Origin: Pseudoalteromonas rubra
GTDB taxonomy: Bacteria; Pseudomonadota; Gammaproteobacteria; Enterobacterales; Alteromonadaceae
Assembly (NCBI RefSeq): GCF_001482385.1
Contig: NZ_CP013611.1
Span: 3,293,501 to 3,357,500 of the forward strand
Reading direction: 5' to 3'
Length of the DNA: 64,000 bases
The notes under the pieces are model-generated. The model did no database searches, was not told where the DNA came from, and saw only the letters and a list, made by a program, of their open reading frames with translations. A program made the translations under genes and the position numbers. Below, piece after piece: positions 58,135 through 64,000 of this stretch (positions are counted from its first letter, which is position 1; each line of letters begins with the position of its first letter).

Positions 58135-58938
58135 TCACTTGTTGCCCGGTGTCTGTCCGGTAGCAACGCGTTGCAGGTAGTCGGTTTCGATCCGGGTGAT
58201 TTGCCCGGTGTCGCGCAATGTCTGGATCGCCCTGTTGAGTGCCGGTAACAGGTGGGCGTGTTCAGCGCGCAGGCGAATATGTAAGGCACCATGAGAATGC
58301 AGCTGGTTAAAATGCAGCGCTACATTATTCTGAGCAGACCAATATTGGGCGGGCAGATCGCCTATAATAGCGATATCGATCCGCCCTTTGTTTAGCGCTT
58401 GGATTAGGGCGCGCTCAGACTCAAAGTCAACCCGGACAAACTCATTGTCGTCATGGTAATAATAACCTCTTACTGTGCCCACTATCCTACCCACCAAACT
58501 GTTAATTGGGGTCGTGGCGACGCGTGTGACCACATACTCACGAATGGGCAGCATGGGGTCAGAAAAAACAAATTGTGGATCGGTGAGCTGTGAGGCTTTC
58601 AGCCAGGCTGGGCTGATCAGGTCAAAGTCAATTTTGCCTGATGCCAGATAGCGGTTAGTACGCTTTGTGGGTAACACAATATTTTCGCCTTCAAGTGCCG
58701 ACTGCGTGAGGATCCGTGACACTAACTCAGGCAGTATACCTGGGTGCTGTGGGTCGTTGGTGAAGTAGGGGTAGAAGGTACCTGAGCCACTGATACTGTA
58801 TTTTAAAGTGACTGCTTCGCGAGTGGCGGGTGTGTCAGTACGCTGGTCAACAGGTGCGGCGAGGACGCCCTGGCCAGATAAAAGCCACGAAGTAAGTAAA
58901 AGCAGGATGCAAAAAGGCGAAATAAGTGTAAAACTCAT
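58135..58938 (-). CDS. Periplasmic solute-binding protein, family 3-like
   Basis: 267 aa with a signal peptide ending at VLAAP (about residue 28). YSISGSGTFYPYFTNDPQHPGILPELVSRIL and FVFSDPMLPIREYVVTRVAT follow the two-lobe family 3 binding-protein pattern, used by polar amino acid ABC systems and by some sensors. No transporter gene is adjacent, so it may be a stand-alone or a sensor-associated binder. Three bases separate its stop from that of rlmJ, and no terminator is visible. Confidence 0.75.
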   Translation of the reverse strand: MSFTLISPFCILLLLTSWLLSGQGVLAAPVDQRTDTPATREAVTLKYSISGSGTFYPYFTNDPQHPGILPELVSRILTQSALEGENIVLPTKRTNRYLASGKIDFDLISPAWLKASQLTDPQFVFSDPMLPIREYVVTRVATTPINSLVGRIVGTVRGYYYHDDNEFVRVDFESERALIQALNKGRIDIAIIGDLPAQYWSAQNNVALHFNQLHSHGALHIRLRAEHAHLLPALNRAIQTLRDTGQITRIETDYLQRVATGQTPGNK

Positions 58939-59093
58939 AAGACCTATGATAGTAAAAGAGAGGCGGTCCCGGCAACTGCCTGATGCACACTTTCATGTTC
59001 CCCCAAGTAGTGAGAAAATAGTTTGCTCAGGGGCCTGAGTTTTCATATGCTGGGACAATGGAAGCCTTTAAAGTACAAGAGTTAAGGATGTTA

Positions 59094-60365
59094 ATGAGCG
59101 GTCATATTGCCAAGTCAAAAAAAGACGCGGTGCAATATATTGCACGCCAGGCCATTTTCAATCGTGAACAGAGCGTGGCTGCCTATGAATTGTTGTATCG
59201 GGACTCACATAATAACGCCTTTCCAATCGGGGTCAGTGATGGCCAGGCGACAGGACGGTTGTTTTTTAACTCTCTGCTTTTTATTGGTGTAGAACGGCTT
59301 GCCGCAGGCGTGCCTGCATTTATCAACTTGTCAGATGAAACTTTGCTTCAGGAGCTTCCAAAGTTACTTCGGCCTCAGGGACTGGTGATTGAAATCGTTG
59401 AACGTTCAACCAATCTCGATGAGCTGGTGATGACCGTCACGAAACTGAAAAAGTTAGGGTATCGCTTTGCGTTAGATGATTACGACGGTGACGAGCGTTG
59501 GGAAGTCTTATTGCCGCTGATGGATTACATCAAAATCGAAGTACTTGAGCCGGTGATTAAAACCACCATGATGCTGAAAAAGCTTAAGCGACGTTTTCCC
59601 TCCACCAAAGTGATTGTTGAGCGTATTGAAACCCTGGAGCACTACAGTTTTATTAAAAGTGCCGGGGCTGATTACTTTCAGGGCTTCTTCTTTGCGGTGC
59701 CTGAAATGCTTAATCATGGTAACGTCGAGCCCTCTAAAATGGTAGTGCTTGATTTATTGCGTTGTACCGCCAAAAAATCCCTGTGTTTCAAAGAAATCCA
59801 ACAAAGAATTGCCAAAGATCTCAGCCTGACCGCGCGGGTACTAAAACTGGCCAATGCCAAAGCCGGGGAAGATAAAATCGAGATCCGCTCGATTGCACAG
59901 GCTGTGGTCTATCTGGGCGAGGATGCAATTCGTCAGTTTGTTAAAGTACTGGCTTTAAGTGAGTTGGGGGCAGATAAGCCCAGTGAACTGACGAAGCTGG
60001 GTCTGGCGCGGGCGAAGTTTCTTGAACAATTCTTGCTGCCGGGTGGCGATGAAATGGCACAACAAGGCTATCTGATTGGTCTGATGTCGGTGCTAGATGC
60101 GGTGCTGGATGTGGAGTTGTCGGTTATTGTCGATGAGTTCTCACTGGATCCAGATCTCAGCAGTGCGTTGCTGAGTTATAAGGGGTTGATAGGTGGCGCA
60201 TTGCGCCTGGCGATTGAAGTTGAGCGCAATAATATTCAGGAAGCTGAGCTGATCCTCAATGCGATCCGCCCGGCATCCAGCCTTGAACTCCTCTTCTGCC
60301 TGGCGTTGGACAGCCGGGTCTATGCCGATGAAATTTATGCTGTCGTGAAAGAGGAAGTCGCCTGA
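59094..60365 (+). CDS. EAL-HDOD protein (CdgJ-like) with degenerate EAL
   Basis: 423 aa from the ATG at 59094 (AAGGA six bases upstream; ATGs at 59058 and 59088 are alternatives). The N-terminal EAL-like domain has AAYELLYRD where EAL would be and FALDDYDGDE where DDFG is expected, so catalysis of cyclic di-GMP is doubtful. An HDOD domain follows (about 190-400) with LTARVLKLANAKAG and ELILNAIRPASS. Vibrio CdgJ-type proteins of this layout affect motility. Probably a signalling scaffold. Confidence 0.85.
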   Translation: MSGHIAKSKKDAVQYIARQAIFNREQSVAAYELLYRDSHNNAFPIGVSDGQATGRLFFNSLLFIGVERLAAGVPAFINLSDETLLQELPKLLRPQGLVIEIVERSTNLDELVMTVTKLKKLGYRFALDDYDGDERWEVLLPLMDYIKIEVLEPVIKTTMMLKKLKRRFPSTKVIVERIETLEHYSFIKSAGADYFQGFFFAVPEMLNHGNVEPSKMVVLDLLRCTAKKSLCFKEIQQRIAKDLSLTARVLKLANAKAGEDKIEIRSIAQAVVYLGEDAIRQFVKVLALSELGADKPSELTKLGLARAKFLEQFLLPGGDEMAQQGYLIGLMSVLDAVLDVELSVIVDEFSLDPDLSSALLSYKGLIGGALRLAIEVERNNIQEAELILNAIRPASSLELLFCLALDSRVYADEIYAVVKEEVA

Positions 60366-60381
60366 GCCCGCTAACCGGGCT
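60365..60381. terminator. Possible terminator hairpin between CdgJ-like gene and ppx
   Basis: AGCCCG / CGGGCT stem with a CTAAC loop, starting at the stop codon, between convergent genes. The T-tract is weak (TTGAG). Confidence 0.4.
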
Positions 60382-60389
60382 TGAGTCTG

Positions 60390-61877
60390 TTAGCCCACGG
60401 AGGGGAACATCAGCGTCATATTGAGGGTTTTCCAGTAGGCTTGCTCCTGTTGAAGATCAGCCACAAACAGGGAATGTTGGGCGAGCCAGTCAGGCTCGAA
60501 TGTAAGCAGTAAGCTATCGTCCATCGCCTCCAGTGTAAATTTGGCAACCTGATCGATTTGCCGTTTTTGGTGTACCAGAATAGCCAGTCGCAGTAAGGTC
60601 AGTAGACGGGCAAAATGGGTCAGATCGGCCTCGACCATAGTTGACAGTTCAGTGCGTTTGATTTTCTTGCGATGAAAACGGATCAGGGTGCCCAGCAGCT
60701 GCTGTTGCTCCTGAGTAAAACCGGGCAGCTGTGCATTGAGCACGATATAAGCGCTGTGTTTGTGGATCCCTGAAGAGTTAATCGCTAACCCTACTTCGTG
60801 CAATCTGGCGGCCCAGCGCAGCATTTGCAGGTCGAATTCACTGAGCCCCCAGTTCTGGCGCACCATGTCGACCATCTGATGAAGTGTCTCGCAGATATGT
60901 TCAGCATGTTGCTTATCAACGGCATAATGCTCGCCGACTGCACTGATGGTGCGGGTGCGAATATCAAACTCATCATTTTGCGCCATCTCCTGTAACAGGC
61001 CTTCACGCAATGAGTTATCGCAATAGGTTAGCTCGTCAATATTGAGCTGTCTGAATGCCCCGATCAGAATCGCCAGGCCGCCGGCAATGCTGGCATAACG
61101 CTCCTCGGGTAACGCTTTAAGGTTGAGTGTATGGGGAGAGTCGGCCTCAATCAGACGTTGTTTTATCTGCTCCAGCACAGCCAGGGTCAGGGTATCCTGG
61201 GCAAATAACTCCTGGGCTATGGCAGACAAGGTTTTGATGGTGCCGGACGTGCCGATACAGGTTTTCCAACCGGCTTTACGGTAGCTGGCGGAGATGGCCT
61301 CAATGTTTTGTTCAGCTTTAATTTCGGCTTTGGCAAAGCGTTTGGCTGTCATTTTCAGGTCTTGAAAATACCCGTTACTGAGCGTGACACAGCCGATATT
61401 ACGACTGGTGAGTAATTTGTGATCCAGGTGTTTGCCAATGATAAGTTCGGTGCTGCCACCACCAATGTCAATGACCAGGCGGTTATCCTCACTATGAATG
61501 TGGTTTGCTACGCCCTGATAGATAAGGCGGGCTTCTTCCTGACCAGAAATGACGTTGATTTTAAAAGGAAATGCTTTTTTTGCTCGGGCCAGAAAATCAC
61601 GTATATTGCGACAATTGCGCAGCGTGTAGGTCGCGACAACCTGTACGCTGTGCTTATCAAAATCCTGTAAAGTGGCGGCAAACTGTTGCAGTACGTGCAG
61701 CGCCCGTTCAATGGCTTCCTCGCTTAAGTTGAACTGTTCGTCCAGACCGGCGGCCAGAAACACACGCTGCTTTTCTTTGTGCAACAATTGCAGACGACCA
61801 TCGACTTCCCGCGCGACGACTAAATGAAAACTGTTCGAGCCTAAATCAACGGCCGCGATGGAAGGGTATGTGGTCAT
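60390..61877 (-). CDS. ppx: Exopolyphosphatase
   Basis: 495 aa. The actin-like phosphatase core has VDLGSNSFHLVVA (residue 10 on), GQEEARLIYQGV and VIDIGGGSTELIIG; the C-terminal half is an HD-like helical domain. Degrades polyphosphate, or acts on pppGpp in GppA relatives. Starts 10 bases after the ppk stop, so the two form an operon for turnover of polyphosphate. Confidence 0.93.
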   Translation of the reverse strand: MTTYPSIAAVDLGSNSFHLVVAREVDGRLQLLHKEKQRVFLAAGLDEQFNLSEEAIERALHVLQQFAATLQDFDKHSVQVVATYTLRNCRNIRDFLARAKKAFPFKINVISGQEEARLIYQGVANHIHSEDNRLVIDIGGGSTELIIGKHLDHKLLTSRNIGCVTLSNGYFQDLKMTAKRFAKAEIKAEQNIEAISASYRKAGWKTCIGTSGTIKTLSAIAQELFAQDTLTLAVLEQIKQRLIEADSPHTLNLKALPEERYASIAGGLAILIGAFRQLNIDELTYCDNSLREGLLQEMAQNDEFDIRTRTISAVGEHYAVDKQHAEHICETLHQMVDMVRQNWGLSEFDLQMLRWAARLHEVGLAINSSGIHKHSAYIVLNAQLPGFTQEQQQLLGTLIRFHRKKIKRTELSTMVEADLTHFARLLTLLRLAILVHQKRQIDQVAKFTLEAMDDSLLLTFEPDWLAQHSLFVADLQQEQAYWKTLNMTLMFPSVG

Positions 61878-61887
61878 AAAGCTGCCC

Positions 61888-63987
61888 TCATGTATTGGAT
61901 TGATTACTTTCCCACTTTTTCAGATGGTCATAGATAGCTATCTGGGAGCGGATCTTCTTCTTATTACCGCGACGAACATAGAGATTCTTCTGTTCGCTGT
62001 CAATGATCCGAGCTTTGGCCCTGTCCTTGAATTGCAGCTCAAGAATATCGATGATCAGTTGCTTGAGTGATTCATCGTAGATAGGCGCACCCACTTCAAC
62101 CCGGTGATCCAGGTTGCGGGTCATCCAGTCGGCAGAAGAAATGTAGACCTGTGGGTCACCGGCATTTTCAAAGACCATCACCCTGGGATGCTCTAAAAAG
62201 CGGTCGACAATACTGATAACTTTGATGTTCTCACTAAAGCGGGGTAATCCGGGTACCAGGGCACACATGCCGCGAATGATCATGCGGACTTTCACGCCTG
62301 CCATCGACGCATTGTACAAGGCGTCTATGAGCTCTTTGTCTACCAGGTTATTAACCTTGACGGTGATCTTGGCCGTTTTACCCGCCTGAGCGTTTTTACT
62401 TTCCTGATTAATCAAAGCCAGGATTTTCTCTCGCGCATTGAGCGGAGAAATCATCAGGTGTTTAAAGTTAAAGGGTCGGTAGCTGCTCTCAATAAACTTG
62501 AACACGTCGTCACACTCATCACAGATCTCCGGGTGTTTTGTGAATAAGCTGAAGTCGGTGTAAATACGTGCTGTTTTTTCATGGAAGTTACCGGTGCCGA
62601 TGTGGGCGTATTTCACTATCTGGCCTTTCTCTTTGCGGTGTACCACGCACAGTTTACTGTGTATTTTCAGTGCCGGGATCCCCACCATGACCTTGATGCC
62701 ATAGTCGCTGAGCATTTTCGCCCATTCAATGTTGTTTTGTTCATCAAAGCGGGCTTTGAGCTCGACCATCACGGTGACTTTTTTACCGTTCTTGGCAGCA
62801 TTGATCAGCGAAGACATCAATCTTGAGCGGGACGCGACACGGTAAATATTGACCTTGATCTGAGTTACTTTGGGATCAAAGGCGGCCTGGCGCACATATT
62901 CAAGCATGTGATTGAACGTGTGATAAGGATAATAAAGCAAAATATCTTGTTTGGAGATTGCCCGAAAGATGCTTTGGTGTGCATTGAAGGCTTCACTTTG
63001 CAGAGGCGGCAGTGGTTTATTTTCCAGATAGCCACGGCCGACATTAGGAAAGCCGATGAAATCGCGGAAGTTCCGGTATGGACCGCCCGGGATCAGGGCG
63101 TCCTGACTGGTCACGCCAAGGCGTTTTTTCATCACCTTGAGTATCTCTTCTGGCATCGCTTCGTCATAGGTCAGGCGGACAGGCTCAGCATATAAACGTT
63201 GCTTGAGACCCTTCGACATTTTATCCAGCAGGCCTTCTTCTATTTCGTCGTCGAGGTTGTACTCGGCATCTCGGGTCAGTTTTATCTCATAGCCTTCAAT
63301 GCTGTCAAAACTCAGAAAGTTTCTGAATACTTCGTTAAGGAAGAAGCGCACGACTTCATCGAGCATGACAATGGTTTTGTGACGACGGGTTTTTTCCGGT
63401 GGCAACAGAATAAAGCGTTCCAGGCGATCCGTGGGAAGCTCAAGCAAAGCGTGATGTTGTTTATCACCGCGCATTTCGACAAACAGATAGGTCAGTGCGT
63501 CATTGATGTGAGCAGAGTAATCCTTGCTCTCGCTAAGCAAAATCGGACACATGTGCTGTAGTACTTGATCTTGAAAATACTTTGCCAGCCACTGCTGGTG
63601 AAAATCCGACAGCTCAGCAGGTTTTTTGATATGAATGTTGTGTTCGTTCAGATCAACCAGGATCTGATCATAAATATGTGAAAACTTCTTGCCCAGTTCC
63701 AGCACTTTCTTATTCATCTGGTTGAGCAGGGCTTCGTCTTCGTCAAAGTCCGTATCGGGCAGATTACTCAATAATATGCGACGTTTTACGTCAGCAACAC
63801 GGACACGGAAAAATTCATCTAAGTTATTGGAAAATATACCTAAGAATCTGATTCGCTCGATAATTGGGTTACTTTTGTCTTTGGCTTCCTGAAGCACGCG
63901 CTCGTTAAAAGAGAGCCAGCTCAGCTCCTTGGCAAAGTAGCTGATGGTAATGGGATCGTTAGATAATGCCTGCATCTTTCTGTCCAT
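61888..63987 (-). CDS. ppk: Polyphosphate kinase 1
   Basis: 699 aa, complete (starts 13 bases before the window end). N-terminal FAKELSWLSFNERVLQEA is diagnostic, and the two catalytic His regions are in KYAHIGTGNFHEKTARIYTD and SIVDRFLEHPRVMVF. It synthesises polyphosphate from ATP. An ATG four codons downstream is an alternative start. Followed by ppx. Confidence 0.96.
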   Translation of the reverse strand: MDRKMQALSNDPITISYFAKELSWLSFNERVLQEAKDKSNPIIERIRFLGIFSNNLDEFFRVRVADVKRRILLSNLPDTDFDEDEALLNQMNKKVLELGKKFSHIYDQILVDLNEHNIHIKKPAELSDFHQQWLAKYFQDQVLQHMCPILLSESKDYSAHINDALTYLFVEMRGDKQHHALLELPTDRLERFILLPPEKTRRHKTIVMLDEVVRFFLNEVFRNFLSFDSIEGYEIKLTRDAEYNLDDEIEEGLLDKMSKGLKQRLYAEPVRLTYDEAMPEEILKVMKKRLGVTSQDALIPGGPYRNFRDFIGFPNVGRGYLENKPLPPLQSEAFNAHQSIFRAISKQDILLYYPYHTFNHMLEYVRQAAFDPKVTQIKVNIYRVASRSRLMSSLINAAKNGKKVTVMVELKARFDEQNNIEWAKMLSDYGIKVMVGIPALKIHSKLCVVHRKEKGQIVKYAHIGTGNFHEKTARIYTDFSLFTKHPEICDECDDVFKFIESSYRPFNFKHLMISPLNAREKILALINQESKNAQAGKTAKITVKVNNLVDKELIDALYNASMAGVKVRMIIRGMCALVPGLPRFSENIKVISIVDRFLEHPRVMVFENAGDPQVYISSADWMTRNLDHRVEVGAPIYDESLKQLIIDILELQFKDRAKARIIDSEQKNLYVRRGNKKKIRSQIAIYDHLKKWESNQSNT

Positions 63988-64000
63988 GGTAATTTAAAGC

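Overview
The window looks like a chromosomal segment of a marine gammaproteobacterium of the Alteromonadales, most likely Pseudoalteromonas or a close relative. The basis is the argE / argCBFGH order with ArgH fused to a C-terminal GNAT (ArgA-type) domain, a large TonB-dependent receptor of the Alteromonas/Xanthomonas type, YajQ, DUF2982, YggN, a TIGR02449-ZapA pair and RlmJ. No insertion sequence, phage, tRNA, rRNA or CRISPR array was seen.

Layout. 1-7837 is a polysaccharide (probably chitin/GlcNAc) uptake region: the end of a sugar ABC ATPase, a GH3 beta-N-acetylhexosaminidase-type enzyme, a TonB-dependent receptor, a run of RNA/DNA hairpins, and a secreted modular protein with a lysozyme-like N-terminus and a chitin-binding C-terminus. 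7924-12525 holds an orphan Imm49-type immunity gene whose reading frame is broken at a dnaX-like A-AAA-AAG tract, fbp, and a secreted zinc metalloprotease. 12583-19139 (minus strand) is an unusual five-gene operon: a two-subunit FAD sugar/polyol dehydrogenase, a VioB-type ferritin-like protein, a phosphoesterase with a propeller-like C-terminus and a barrel-like protein, none with a visible export signal. 19539-26746 is the divergent arginine biosynthesis locus with an ARG-box palindrome between argE and argC.

26959-31786 holds a small membrane protein, coaD-wzi, a TetR regulator and thiI. 31838-37919 (minus) is a second unusual operon: lipoprotein alpha/beta hydrolase, L-amino-acid-oxidase-like flavoenzyme, 2-oxo-acid decarboxylase-like ThDP enzyme and two Tat-signal proteins. 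It is preceded by about 590 bases of AT-rich non-coding DNA. Then come panE with a vanZ-like gene, yajQ, a cobalamin riboswitch with btuB, an RND efflux pair with msrA, a coupled 34-aa membrane microprotein plus DUF2982, a pair of DUF1566 surface proteins, yggN, an SDR/amidohydrolase pair, slyD, mltD, a degenerate metallo-beta-lactamase-fold protein behind zapA, rlmJ, a solute-binding protein, an EAL-HDOD protein and ppk-ppx.

The two minus-strand operons at 12.6-19.1 kb and 31.8-37.9 kb are the best candidates for undescribed systems. The first looks like a cytoplasmic oxidation module. The second could convert an amino acid to a keto acid and then to an aldehyde, with exported partner proteins. 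Functions are read from motifs only; no database search was possible.
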